Shown piece after piece: positions 27,916 to 36,479 of a DNA stretch of 64,000 nucleotides. The stretch comes from Micromonospora echinospora (lineage in GTDB: Bacteria; Actinomycetota; Actinomycetes; Mycobacteriales; Micromonosporaceae). Position 1 is the stretch's first letter. Each line of letters opens with the position of its first letter. The notes beneath the pieces were generated by a model, which had not been told where the DNA came from, did no database searches, and worked only from the letters and a program-made list of their open reading frames with translations. The translations under genes were made by a program, and so were the position numbers. The DNA lies in contig NZ_LT607413.1 in the NCBI RefSeq assembly GCF_900091495.1, positions 3,224,001-3,288,000 of the forward strand, read 5' to 3'.

Positions 27916-28059
27916 TGCCCCGTCTCTGCGCCCATCCGCTGTCCTGTCTCTGGGCCCACCCGGTGCCCCGTCTCTGCGCCGACCCGGTGCCCTGTTTCGG
28001 CGCCCACGTGGTGTCCTGTCTTTGCGCCCACTCGCTGCTCCGGCTGTGCGCCCCGGTGC
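27916..28059. repeat. 24-bp tandem repeat, six units
   Basis: Units at 27916, 27940, 27964, 27988, 28012 and 28036; the first five are close to TGYCCTGTCTCTGCGCCCAC plus four bases and the sixth is degenerate. Read on the plus strand each unit gives the octapeptide CPVSAPTR with variations. Among the first five units I count 15 differences from consensus, 11 of them at third codon positions of this frame. Confidence 0.85.
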
Positions 28060-28112
28060 CGGTCTGCGTCACCGCCCGCTGCCCCGTCTGTGCGGGCAGC
28101 TCTAAAGGGCGC

Positions 28113-28232
28113 GTGGTGCGAACATGCCCCGCCCGGCGTGCAGCCAGCCGGCACGCAATGTGACCCTGCCCCGCGCGGGCGGGCCAGCCGGCACGCGGTG
28201 CGACCCTGCCCCGCGCGGCGGCCAGCCGGCAC
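28113..28232. repeat. 38-40-bp tandem repeat, about three units
   Basis: Each unit ends CCAGCCGGCAC (28144-28154, 28184-28194 and 28222-28232), with CCCTGCCCCGCGCGG in the two complete units. The first unit is diverged and a decayed partial unit follows. The period is not a multiple of three. Confidence 0.75.
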
Positions 28233-28288
28233 GCGGGGCGACCCGTCGGTGCGGTGGCCGACAGGTGCGGGGTGGGGCCGGGTCGTGG

Positions 28289-29251
28289 TCAGGCGGGGGC
28301 GACCCGGGTCAGGTAGGTGTGGTGGGTGGTGAAGCCGAGGCTCCGGTAGAGGGTGACGGCCGGGGTGTTGCGCTGCTCGACCTGGAGGAAGACGTCCGTG
28401 GCACCGGAGTCGGCACCCCAGTCGGCGAGCGCCCGGACCACCTGCCGGGCCAGCCCACGGCCCCGGAAGGCGGGCACCACCTCGATCAGGCTCAACCCCA
28501 GCCAGCGGCCCTGCCCGGTGACCGTGCCCCGACCGACCGCGGCGAGCGTGCCGTCAACGTACAGGTGGGCGAAGCGGAGCCGGTCCACGGCGGTGAGCAC
28601 GTGGCGCGCGGCGTCGGGGAGGCCTCCCTTGCGCCCGGCGGCGACCGCGAGCCACTCCGCCGACGGGAGGGTCGCCAGCTCCACCCCGGGCCCGGCCGGG
28701 TCGGACACCGGGAGCGTCGCCCGCAGCCGGTCCAGGGTCACGGTCTGCACGATGGTGAGCGGTCGGGCCCCCCAGCCGCGCGCGTCCAGTTCCGCTCCCA
28801 CCGGGGTGGCCAGCGGTAGCGGCGTGTTGACCATCGCGGGCTGCCCCTGGTCGGCGTACCAACGTTCGACGGCGTCGAGGGCGGCCGGCAGCGGCCGGTC
28901 CGGGTCGCCGATCGGCAGCGCCGTGTTGGCGCGTCCGGTCCAGCCGGCGGCGCTGCGCAGCAGCCAGTCGCCGAGGCGTCCGCGTACCGGGGCGGGCCAG
29001 GCCTCGTCGGCGGCGAGTTCCAGGGCGACCACCGCGGCGGCGGTCGGCCGGCGGGCCGCCGGTACCCGTTTCGCCCGGTGCACCTCGTCCCGGGGCACCT
29101 GGACCCGACCCTGGTCGGTGGCCAGAGTGATGTGGGTCTCATTCAGCTCGACCAATTCTCCCAGCGCGTCGGAGAAGAGGGGGCGGCCCTCACGAATCCC
29201 CACAATCCGACGGACCACGATCCGATGTCCCACATCCTGCTGTCGGAGCAC
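28289..29251 (-). CDS. GNAT-family N-acetyltransferase with N-terminal beta-barrel-like domain (320 aa)
   Basis: Transfers an acetyl group from acetyl-CoA to an unknown amine. The N-terminal 60 residues (VGHRIVVRRIV, LGELVELNETHITLATDQGRVQVPRDEV) look like a small SH3-like barrel, as in the Rv0428c-type acetyltransferases; a middle region with AADEAWPAP follows; and the C-terminal GNAT core has the acetyl-CoA loop RGRGLA (about residue 262) and NTPAVTLYRSLGFTTHHTY. GTG 29251 follows GGGGAGGAGG at good distance. Divergent from the ferredoxin gene, 79 bases away. Confidence 0.87.
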   Translation of the reverse strand: MLRQQDVGHRIVVRRIVGIREGRPLFSDALGELVELNETHITLATDQGRVQVPRDEVHRAKRVPAARRPTAAAVVALELAADEAWPAPVRGRLGDWLLRSAAGWTGRANTALPIGDPDRPLPAALDAVERWYADQGQPAMVNTPLPLATPVGAELDARGWGARPLTIVQTVTLDRLRATLPVSDPAGPGVELATLPSAEWLAVAAGRKGGLPDAARHVLTAVDRLRFAHLYVDGTLAAVGRGTVTGQGRWLGLSLIEVVPAFRGRGLARQVVRALADWGADSGATDVFLQVEQRNTPAVTLYRSLGFTTHHTYLTRVAPA

Positions 29252-29330
29252 GATCGACCTCCTCCCCGGCGAGATACTAGGCTCTTACCGTCGCGGCGGA
29301 TCGCGACGCGTCTTGCGGAGGAGAAGACCG

Positions 29331-29657
29331 GTGACCTACATCATCGCCGAACCGTGCGTGGATGTACTCGACAAGGCATGCATCGAGGAGTGCCCGGTCG
29401 ACTGCATCTACGAGGGCAACCGGATGCTCTACATCCACCCCGACGAGTGCGTCGACTGTGGTGCCTGTGAGCCGGTCTGCCCGGTCGAGGCGATCTTCTA
29501 CGAGGACGACGTCCCGGAGAACTGGAAGGACTACACCTCGGCGAACTACGAGTTCTTCGAGGACCTCGGCTCCCCGGGCGGCGCCTCGAAGATCGGCAAG
29601 ATCGAGAAGGACGCCACCTTCGTGGCCGCCCAGCCGCCACGCGGAGAGGGCCACTGA
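29331..29657 (+). CDS. fdxA: Seven-iron ferredoxin (108 aa)
   Basis: Small electron carrier. Cluster ligands are in CVDVLDKACIEECPVDC and CVDCGACEPVCPVEA. The first motif's spacing, with a long gap after the first Cys, fits one [3Fe-4S] and one [4Fe-4S] cluster; the acidic tail with ENWKDYTSANYEFFEDLGSPGGASK is characteristic of the actinobacterial 7Fe group. GTG start with GGAGGAG nine bases ahead. Sitting directly before dapC it corresponds in position to Rv1177 (fdxC) of M. tuberculosis. Its stop overlaps the inferred dapC start. Confidence 0.93.
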   Translation: MTYIIAEPCVDVLDKACIEECPVDCIYEGNRMLYIHPDECVDCGACEPVCPVEAIFYEDDVPENWKDYTSANYEFFEDLGSPGGASKIGKIEKDATFVAAQPPRGEGH

Positions 29658-30769
29658 ACCGGCCCGCGCCGGTCTCGTCGCGGCTGCCCGAGTTCACCTG
29701 GGACACCCTGGACGCCGCGGCCGCACTGGCCGCGGCGCATCCGGACGGGATGATCAACCTCTCGATCGGCACTCCGGTCGACCCGGTGCCCGAGGTGATC
29801 CGTCAGGCCCTGGCGGGCGCGTCCGACGCACCCGGGTATCCGCTCACCGTGGGCACGCCCGCGCTGCGGGAGGCCATCGCCGCCTGGGTGGGGCGCACCT
29901 GCGGCGCGGCCGAGGGGTTCGGCGTGCTCCCGACGATCGGCTCCAAGGAGCTGGTCGCCTGGCTGCCGACCCTGCTCGGCATCGGCCCGGGTGACGTGGT
30001 CGTGGTGCCGCCGGTCTGTTACCCCACCTACTCCGACGGGGTCCGGCTGGTCGGGGCCACCGAGGTGCGGACCGACTCGCTGACCGCGGTCGGGCCGACC
30101 TCCCGGGTGCGCCTGGTCTGGGTGAACTCGCCGGCCAACCCGACCGGCCGGGTGCTGCCCGCCGCACACCTGCGCAAGGTGGTCGAGTGGGCGCGTGAGC
30201 GGGGCGCGGTGGTGGCCAGCGACGAGTGCTACCTGCCGCTGGGCTGGTCCGCCGACGCGGAACCGGTGTCGGTGCTCTCGCCCGAGGTCTGCGGCGGCTC
30301 GTACGACGGCGTCCTCGCCGTGCACTCGCTCTCCAAGCGGTCCAACCTCGCCGGGTACCGCGCGGGGCTGGTCGCCGGCGACCCGGCCCTGGTGGCCGAG
30401 CTGCTCAAGGTCCGTAAGCACGCCGGCATGATCGTGCCGGCGCCGGTGCAGGCCGCGATGGTGGCGGCGTTGACCGACGACCGGCACGCCGACGAGCAGC
30501 GGGAACGCTACCGCGCTCGGCGGGAGGCGCTGCTCGCCGCGTTCACCGGGGCGGGGTTCACCGTCGAGCACTCCGAGGCCGGGCTCTACCTCTGGCTCAG
30601 CCGGGGTGGCGAGGAGTGCTGGCAGACCGTCGACTGGCTGGCCCGGCGGGGCATCCTGGCCGCTGCGGGGGCGCTCTACGGGCCCGGTGGCAGCCACCAT
30701 GTCCGGATCGCGTTCACCGCCACCGACGAGCAGGTCGCCGCGGTTCCCGGCCGGCTCGCCGAAGCCTAG
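29654..30769 (+). CDS. dapC: Succinyldiaminopimelate transaminase DapC, apparent CTG start
   Basis: PLP enzyme of the succinylase branch of lysine and diaminopimelate synthesis, making or using N-succinyl-2-amino-6-ketopimelate. Fold-type I features: INLSIGTPVDPVPEVIR, VNSPANPTG, the PLP lysine in SLSKRSNLAGYRAG, and a C-terminal Arg region. Homologues have an N-terminal LPDFxWDxL-type stretch, and here LPEFTWDTLDAAAALAAAHPDG lies upstream of the first ATG (29750). The only possible start codons covering it are CTGs; CTG 29654 overlaps the fdxA stop (CTGA) and has GGAGAGGG four bases ahead. Product certain, start inferred. Confidence 0.88.
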   Translation: MNRPAPVSSRLPEFTWDTLDAAAALAAAHPDGMINLSIGTPVDPVPEVIRQALAGASDAPGYPLTVGTPALREAIAAWVGRTCGAAEGFGVLPTIGSKELVAWLPTLLGIGPGDVVVVPPVCYPTYSDGVRLVGATEVRTDSLTAVGPTSRVRLVWVNSPANPTGRVLPAAHLRKVVEWARERGAVVASDECYLPLGWSADAEPVSVLSPEVCGGSYDGVLAVHSLSKRSNLAGYRAGLVAGDPALVAELLKVRKHAGMIVPAPVQAAMVAALTDDRHADEQRERYRARREALLAAFTGAGFTVEHSEAGLYLWLSRGGEECWQTVDWLARRGILAAAGALYGPGGSHHVRIAFTATDEQVAAVPGRLAEA

Positions 30770-30815
30770 GTCGGGTCGACCCGGACCCGTACCGAGCGGA
30801 ACCCGAGGTACGCAG

Positions 30816-31856
30816 ATGGTGGCAAGCCCCGGCACGCGGCCCCGGGTCGCGGTGGTCGGCACCGGTCTGATCGGTGGTTCGATCCTGCTCGGGCTGCACC
30901 GGGCCGGTCTCGACGTGTCCGGCTGGGACCCGGACCCGGCGACCCGGCAGGTGGTCCGCGACGCCGGGGTGACCTGCCCGGACGAACTGACCGCAGCGGT
31001 GGACGACCGGACGGTGGTCTTCCTCTGCGGCCCACTGCCGACCCTGCCGGAGACGTTGCGCACGGTCGCCGCAGCGGTCGGTGCGGACTGCGTCCTCACC
31101 GACGTGGGAAGCACCAAGGGCACGGTGGCGGAGTTCGCCGCCGCACACGGGCTGACCGACCGGTTCGTGCCGGGTCACCCGATGGCCGGCACCGACCGGG
31201 CCGGTATCGGCGCGGCCGTGCCCGACCTGTTCGACGGCGCGGCCTGGGTGCTCTGCCCGACCCGGGACGGCCTGCCCGCGTTCCGCCGGCTCGCCGAGAT
31301 GCTGGTGACGGTCTTCGCGGCCCGGGTGGTGCCGATGGCGCCGGACGAGCACGACGCGGTGGCGGCCCTCGCCTCGCACGTGCCGCACCTGCTGGCCGGG
31401 GCGCTGGCCGGGGCGACCGGCCGGTCCGCGCTGCGGGACGCCGTGCTGGCCCTGGCGGCCGGGAGCTTCCGGGACGGCACCCGGGTGGCCGGCACCCCGG
31501 CCGAGCGGACGGCGAACATGCTGCTCGGTAACCGGGACCACGTCCTGCGGGAGCTGGCCGCCGTCCGGGCCTTCCTGGACGAGCTGACCGCCGCGCTCGG
31601 CGACGCCGACGCCGAGGCGCTCACCGCCGGTCACCGGGAGGCCCGCGTCACCCGGACGGCCCTGTTCGACCGTCCGTTCACCTCCTCCCGGCACGAGTTC
31701 CCGACCACTGCCGGAGCGACCGGTCGGGACGACGACGAGCTGGGGTTCCTGCTCGCCCTCGGGGCCGCCGGGGGACACCTCGGCGACTGCCGGGTCACCG
31801 GGAGGGCCGTGCGGTACACCGCGCACCGGCCGGCGGGGTCGGCGGCACGCGGTTAG
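30816..31856 (+). CDS. tyrA: Prephenate dehydrogenase (346 aa)
   Basis: Converts prephenate to 4-hydroxyphenylpyruvate with NAD(P), for tyrosine synthesis. The nucleotide motif VVGTGLIGGS (13-22), the DVGSTKG block, the substrate-pocket GHPMAGTDRAGIGAA and a histidine in LASHVPHLLAGAL are typical. No ACT or chorismate mutase domain is present. The C-terminal 60 residues (FPTTAGATGRDDDELG onward) are an added tail of unknown use. ATG 30816 has GAGG seven bases ahead. Its TAG stop lies inside the -10 box of the next gene. Confidence 0.9.
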   Translation: MVASPGTRPRVAVVGTGLIGGSILLGLHRAGLDVSGWDPDPATRQVVRDAGVTCPDELTAAVDDRTVVFLCGPLPTLPETLRTVAAAVGADCVLTDVGSTKGTVAEFAAAHGLTDRFVPGHPMAGTDRAGIGAAVPDLFDGAAWVLCPTRDGLPAFRRLAEMLVTVFAARVVPMAPDEHDAVAALASHVPHLLAGALAGATGRSALRDAVLALAAGSFRDGTRVAGTPAERTANMLLGNRDHVLRELAAVRAFLDELTAALGDADAEALTAGHREARVTRTALFDRPFTSSRHEFPTTAGATGRDDDELGFLLALGAAGGHLGDCRVTGRAVRYTAHRPAGSAARG

Positions 31857-31859
31857 GGT
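31854..31859 (+). promoter_or_regulatory. -10 box TAGGGT overlapping the tyrA stop codon
   Basis: TAGGGT, six bases, then ATG 31866 of the SIMPL gene: a leaderless promoter. The first three bases are the tyrA stop codon TAG. Confidence 0.55.
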
Positions 31860-31865
31860 GAGCAC

Positions 31866-32513
31866 ATGGTGGACGGACCGGTCGTGACGGTACGCGGCGA
31901 GGCGTACCGGGAGGTGGCACCCGAGATCGCCCGCTTCACGGTCACCGCGATGGCCCGGGACAAGGACCGCGAAGTGACCCTGACCCGGCTGGCCGAGCGG
32001 GCCGCCGCGATCCGGGTGCTGCTCGACGGCCAGGGTTCCGCGGTGGACCGCCGGGAGACCGGTGAGCTGCGGGTCCGGCCCGAGTTGAAGCGCTCCGGCG
32101 AACGGGTGGTCGCGTACCACGGCAGCGTCACCACCACCGTGACGGTCACCGACTTCGCCGCCCTCGGCGAACTGATGCTCCGCCTGGCCGACCAGGACCA
32201 GGTCTCGGTCGCCGGCCCGTGGTGGTCGCTGCGGCCGGACAGCCCGGTGCACCGGGAGGCGCGGCAGGCCGCCATCGCCGAGGCGCTGAGCCGGGCCCGG
32301 GAGTACGCCGAAGCGCTGGGCGCCCGGGTGACCGGCCTGATCGAACTCTCCGACTCCGGGATGGCCGCCCAGCCGATGACGTTCCGGGCGGCCGGCTTCA
32401 CCGGCGCGACGGAGGCGGGCGGTGGCCCCGAGATCGACCTCGACCCGCAGCAGCAGACCGTGCAGGCTGCCGTCGAAGCACGGTTCGCGATCAGCGAGCC
32501 GGTGTTGGACTGA
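31866..32513 (+). CDS. SIMPL-domain (DUF541) protein (215 aa)
   Basis: SIMPL domains form oligomeric rings, mostly in secreted or periplasmic proteins of poorly known role. The sequence shows the N-terminal VTVRGEAYREVAPEIARFTVTAMA strand pair, LRVRPELKRSGERVVAYHGSVTTTVTV, and the closing AIAEALSRAREYAEALGARVTGLIEL helix with AAVEARFAI. No signal peptide is visible, so it appears cytosolic, unlike many relatives. Leaderless start. The stop overlaps the next ATG (TGATG). Confidence 0.87.
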   Translation: MVDGPVVTVRGEAYREVAPEIARFTVTAMARDKDREVTLTRLAERAAAIRVLLDGQGSAVDRRETGELRVRPELKRSGERVVAYHGSVTTTVTVTDFAALGELMLRLADQDQVSVAGPWWSLRPDSPVHREARQAAIAEALSRAREYAEALGARVTGLIELSDSGMAAQPMTFRAAGFTGATEAGGGPEIDLDPQQQTVQAAVEARFAISEPVLD

Positions 32514-33184
32514 TGCCCCGGCAGCCCGGTTCCGGCCCGGTCCCGGCCCGGGAGTGCCACGTCGACGAGCTGGTGACCCGGGCCCGGGAGTTGGCCGCCG
32601 CCGGCCCCCGACAGCTGCTCGGCATCGCCGGGGCGCCCGGGGCGGGGAAGTCGACCCTCGCCGAACGGGTCGTCGCCGGGGTCGGTTCGACCGCCCGGCT
32701 GGTGCCGATGGACGGTTTCCACCTGGCCCAGGCGGAACTGCGCCGGCTCGGCCTGGCCGACCGCAAGGGGGCGGTGGACACCTTCGACGCGTACGGTTAC
32801 GCCGCGTTGCTGCGCCGGCTGCACCGGCTGGAGCCGGTCCCTGTCTACGCGCCGGCCTTCCACCGGGACATCGAGGAGGCGGTCGCCGGGTCGATCGCGG
32901 TGCCGCCCTGGGTGACGCTCGTGGTGACCGAGGGCAACTACCTCCTCCTCCCCGAGGACCCGTGGGACGAGGTCCGCACCCTGCTGCACGACGCCTGGTT
33001 CCTCGACCTCGACGCCGAGCTGCGACTGCGCCGGCTCACCGACCGGCACGTCGCGTACGGCCGCTCGCCGGCCGAGGCGGAACGCTGGGCGCGCGGGTCC
33101 GACGAGGCCAACGCGGCCCTGGTGGCCGGCACCGCGCACCGCGCCGACCTGGTCGTCCGGCTAGCCGACCCCCTCCCGGGGTGA
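32513..33184 (+). CDS. Nucleoside/nucleotide-kinase-like P-loop protein (223 aa)
   Basis: P-loop kinase of the uridine kinase/pantothenate kinase superfamily. Walker A GAPGAGKST (residues 40-48), the substrate motif PMDGFHLAQAEL, FDAYGYAALLRRL, and VVTEGNYLLLPEDPWDEV match the group often annotated as fructose-transport kinase-like (FrcK/YggC); the substrate is unknown. It overlaps the SIMPL stop by one base and is probably translated with it. Its last 24 bases overlap the end of the converging membrane hydrolase gene. Confidence 0.82.
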   Translation: MPRQPGSGPVPARECHVDELVTRARELAAAGPRQLLGIAGAPGAGKSTLAERVVAGVGSTARLVPMDGFHLAQAELRRLGLADRKGAVDTFDAYGYAALLRRLHRLEPVPVYAPAFHRDIEEAVAGSIAVPPWVTLVVTEGNYLLLPEDPWDEVRTLLHDAWFLDLDAELRLRRLTDRHVAYGRSPAEAERWARGSDEANAALVAGTAHRADLVVRLADPLPG

Positions 33185-35698
33185 CGGGACGGCCCCGCGC
33201 AGCCCAGCGGCCACCCGTTCCCGCTCGACGAGGAACTCCGGGGAGTCCGGGTATCCGCCATGGCTGCGGATCGGCGGGTCGACGACCTCTCCGCCGGTCG
33301 GGTGCAGCCCTTCCGGGTCCCGCACGGTGACCTGCCGGCGGGCGGCGGGCACCGGCCAGCCCAACGGGTCGGTCTCCCGCCAGAAGTTCGTCCAGCCGGC
33401 CCGGCCGTGCCGGTCGGTGAGCGCGTCGGCCAGCACCGGCAGCCGGCGGGGACCGAAGTACGCCGGGAACACCCGCCCGTAGAGCCGGGTCAGCTGGCAG
33501 CCGTACGAGAAGAACCGGACCCGGCGCCGCCAGCGGGCCGGTAGTTGGAGGAGCACGGCCGCGCAGATCACCGCGCCCTGGCTGTGCCCGGAGAGGATGA
33601 TGCCCGCCACCCGGCGCGGATCGTCCTCGGGCAGGGCCAGCAGGCCGGCGGTCCGGGTCTGCAACTCCGGTACCGCCCGTTCGGCGTAGCTGGGCGGGGC
33701 GAACGGATGGGCGGTCCGGGGCCAGAACGTGCCGACGTCCCAGAGCACGCCGACCGACCGGCGGACGGTGTCGTTGCGGTACACCAGCAGGCCGAGCGTC
33801 GCGACCAGCACGGGCAGCCAGCCGAGGAGCCGGTCGCCGGCGTCGGTCGCCCCGTCGACCAGCACCGACCAGCCGCTGTCCGACATGCCGTGCGGGTGCA
33901 CCCCGGAGAGCGCGGCGACGCAGCCGAGCGCGGCGAGGACGAGCAGCGCCGTGCCGCCCCATCCGACGAGCGGGATCGCGTGTTCGCCGACGAGCCGGTG
34001 CAGCGCGCGGAACGTGCTCACGTCCCGGCAGCGGCGCAGGTCGTGGGCGGAGAGGCGGTGGCCGGGCCGGCTGAGACGCGCGTACTCCCGGCGGCGCAGC
34101 CGGGCGAAGAGGACCCCGGCGTGGACGGCGGTGGCGAGGACGACCAGCAGCGAGCCGCCGAACACCAGCCCGGCCCAGGTCACCGGCACCGGCGGGACGA
34201 CGGCCAGCCGGTCGGCGGGGTTGAGCCGGTTGCCGACCCAGTAGACCGCGCCCGTGCAGTAGGCGACGGCCAGCAGCCAGCCGAGTCCGGCGATGAGCAT
34301 CGGGCCCCGGCCGCCCCAGGCCAGCCCGGCGTGTCCCGCTTCCGGCGGGTCGACCGGGGTGGCCCGGGGAAGGAGAAGTCCGGTGCCGGCCACGGCGATC
34401 GCCGGGCCCACCAGCATCCAGAGGGCGAGCCCCTCGGGTGTGGCGGGCAACCCGGGCAGCCAGCCGGACCACCAGGCGACCCCCGCCACCAGGGCGAGCG
34501 CCGCGCCGGCCGGGGCGACCAGCGCCCGTCGCCCCGAGCGGGACACCGTGCCGATCGCGACCAGCAGGAACAACTGCCCGACGCCCCATCCGGCGATCAG
34601 CTCGTCGTAGCCGGGCAGGGAGTGGTCGGCCCGGCAGCCGGGTGCGGCCGGCGCGGCGGCGCAGCCCCGTGGCGGGCGCAGCTCGGCGAGCGGGATGCCG
34701 GCCGGGCCGTCGGGCAGGAGCAGGAGGGCGAAGGTGCCGGCCAGCCCGCCCAGCGTGCTGACCACGACCAGGGCGCTGTACGGCCCGAGCGGCGTCCGTC
34801 CGCCGCGTCGGGTGAGGTAGGGCCGGCCGAGGGCCACCACGGCCACCGCCACCGGGAGCACCAGCAGGATCACGGTGAGGCCGGCGAGGGCGGCCCGTGG
34901 TCCCGCCGGCGGGTCCATGACCAGCACCGCGCCGAGCGGCACCGCCGCCGCGACGGCTGTGCCGGTGCAGAGGTGCAGCACGGCGGCCCGCCGCAGCTGC
35001 CCCTCGCCGCACCAGAAGGTGGGGTCCTGCAACGGGTTGACCATCGGCACCCCGACCGGGGGGACGACGCCCGGCCCGACCGGCATCTCCGCCTCGTACT
35101 GGTAGGTGCGCCAACTCAGCAGTCCGACCAGCGCGATCAGGGCGAGCGGCACCAGCAGCCCGACGGCGAGCGCGTGCGCGTCCTCGCTCCACCAGCCGTG
35201 TCCGAGGAACTCCCAGGGGCCGGGCACCCGGCGCAGACAGCTCCGGTCCACGCACTGCCAGCCGATCAGGTCGACCCCGACGCCGGTGGCGGCGAGGACC
35301 AGGGTGCCGGTCAGGCTGAGGCAGAACAACCGGATCAGCCAGCCGGCGACGCCGGCCCGGCCGGACCACCGTTCCCGGTCCGGGTCGGCGGGGATCTCCG
35401 GCCGGGCATGCAGCGCGACGTTGGCGAGGGTGAACGGGAGCAGCACCGTCCAGAGCGCGCGTTCGACGTCCCGCGCGGTGCGCGCGCCCGAGGTGAGTCG
35501 ACCCCAGCTGTACGCCTCGACGGTGACCGGTTCGTCCGGGTCGGCCCGTGGGTGGCGGTAGAAGCCGGTGACGTCGTCCCCGGCGACGAGCCACGGCTGC
35601 GGGGCCGGCTCACCCGGCTCCGGCAGCAGGCCCAGCAGCTCGTCCGGCGGCGTGTTCGACACGCCGTGTACGCGTAGTTCGAGCACCCGACCAGCCAT
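33161..35698 (-). CDS. Multi-spanning membrane protein with lipase-like GHSQG motif (845 aa)
   Basis: Begins MAGRVLELRVHGVSNTPP, the first strand of an alpha/beta-hydrolase-like fold, and near residue 703 has IILSGHSQGAVICAAVLLQL, a nucleophile elbow. Between them are about a dozen hydrophobic segments, so the hydrolase parts seem to be split by a large membrane domain. A late histidine in IRSHGGYPDSPEF could complete a triad. The domain order suggests an actinobacterial membrane-embedded esterase of unknown substrate. The ATG follows GGGAGG. The 3' end overlaps the kinase gene by 24 bases on the other strand. Confidence 0.75.
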   Translation of the reverse strand: MAGRVLELRVHGVSNTPPDELLGLLPEPGEPAPQPWLVAGDDVTGFYRHPRADPDEPVTVEAYSWGRLTSGARTARDVERALWTVLLPFTLANVALHARPEIPADPDRERWSGRAGVAGWLIRLFCLSLTGTLVLAATGVGVDLIGWQCVDRSCLRRVPGPWEFLGHGWWSEDAHALAVGLLVPLALIALVGLLSWRTYQYEAEMPVGPGVVPPVGVPMVNPLQDPTFWCGEGQLRRAAVLHLCTGTAVAAAVPLGAVLVMDPPAGPRAALAGLTVILLVLPVAVAVVALGRPYLTRRGGRTPLGPYSALVVVSTLGGLAGTFALLLLPDGPAGIPLAELRPPRGCAAAPAAPGCRADHSLPGYDELIAGWGVGQLFLLVAIGTVSRSGRRALVAPAGAALALVAGVAWWSGWLPGLPATPEGLALWMLVGPAIAVAGTGLLLPRATPVDPPEAGHAGLAWGGRGPMLIAGLGWLLAVAYCTGAVYWVGNRLNPADRLAVVPPVPVTWAGLVFGGSLLVVLATAVHAGVLFARLRRREYARLSRPGHRLSAHDLRRCRDVSTFRALHRLVGEHAIPLVGWGGTALLVLAALGCVAALSGVHPHGMSDSGWSVLVDGATDAGDRLLGWLPVLVATLGLLVYRNDTVRRSVGVLWDVGTFWPRTAHPFAPPSYAERAVPELQTRTAGLLALPEDDPRRVAGIILSGHSQGAVICAAVLLQLPARWRRRVRFFSYGCQLTRLYGRVFPAYFGPRRLPVLADALTDRHGRAGWTNFWRETDPLGWPVPAARRQVTVRDPEGLHPTGGEVVDPPIRSHGGYPDSPEFLVERERVAAGLRGAVPSPREGVG

Positions 35699-35802
35699 CG
35701 CCTGCCTCCCGGTGACCGCGTCACTACTCAGAGTGCTCCTGTGGGGCCGGGTGGGGCCAGTAATTCTGGTGGTTTTTGCAGCTCAGGCCGGATATTTGTG
35801 AG

Positions 35803-36360
35803 TCAGTCCAGGGTGCGCACCGCCCGGGCGGGGTTGCCGACCGCCACCACGTTCGGCGGGAGGTCCCGGGTGACCACCGCGCCGGCGCCCACCACCGTGT
35901 TGTCGCCGATGGTGACCCCGGCGAGCACGATCACCCCGCCGCCGAGCCAGACGTTGTCGCCGAGGGTGATCGGTTGGGCGGCCTCCCACTTGTCGCGGCG
36001 AGGCTCCGGTTCGACCGGGTGGGTCGCGGTGAGCAGTTGCACGTTCGGTCCGATCTGCACGTCCGCGCCGATGGTGATCGGGGCGACGTCCAGGAAGACC
36101 GCGTTGAAGTTGACGAACCCGCGCGGCCCGATGGTGATCCGGGAGCCGTAGTCGCAGTGGAACGGTGGCCGGACCCAGGTGCCCTCGCCGACCTCGCCGA
36201 GCAGTTCACGGAGGGCGGCGAGCCGACCCTCGGGGTCGTCCGCGCGGCTGCCGTTGAACCGCTCCATCGCGATGGCGGCCCGGTCCAGTTCGGCGACGAT
36301 CTCGGGGTCGTCCGCCCGGTACAGCTCACCGGCGAGCATGCGTTCTCTCATCGACGTCAC
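35803..36360 (-). CDS. Sugar O-acetyltransferase, maltose/galactoside type (185 aa)
   Basis: Hexapeptide-repeat acetyltransferase using acetyl-CoA. N-terminal MAC-type helix (MRERMLAGELYRADDPEIVAEL), then left-handed beta-helix repeats, the catalytic histidine in LLTATHPVEPEPR (about 113) and VTRDLPPNVVAVGNPARAVR at the end. Typical length is about 185-200. GTG 36360 (VTSMRERM) is chosen; ATG 36351 three codons later is equally possible, and no strong ribosome binding site separates them. Single-gene unit. Confidence 0.88.
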   Translation of the reverse strand: MTSMRERMLAGELYRADDPEIVAELDRAAIAMERFNGSRADDPEGRLAALRELLGEVGEGTWVRPPFHCDYGSRITIGPRGFVNFNAVFLDVAPITIGADVQIGPNVQLLTATHPVEPEPRRDKWEAAQPITLGDNVWLGGGVIVLAGVTIGDNTVVGAGAVVTRDLPPNVVAVGNPARAVRTLD

Positions 36361-36479
36361 GCGTCGAGCATGCCGGACGCACGGTCGGCAGGCCAGAAAG
36401 GTTGCGCCCGTTTCCCCCTTTTCCGGTCGGATCAAGGACATTTTGCGGGGATCCGGTGTGGAAACGTGGGTCCGGCCGT

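Larger units (their letters stand above)
27824..28288. other. 465-base gene-poor region holding two tandem-repeat arrays
   Basis: No gene is confidently assigned. It contains a 24-bp array (27916-28059) and a 38-40-bp array (28113-28232). A plus-strand frame from ATG 27892 runs through both arrays for 146 codons with a weak GGCGGGGCGG upstream, and a minus-strand frame also stays open; neither resembles a known protein. Confidence 0.6.

Noticed and set aside
27916..28232. CRISPR-like array
   Set aside because: The repeats are directly adjacent, diverged and lack unique spacers, and no cas gene is nearby.
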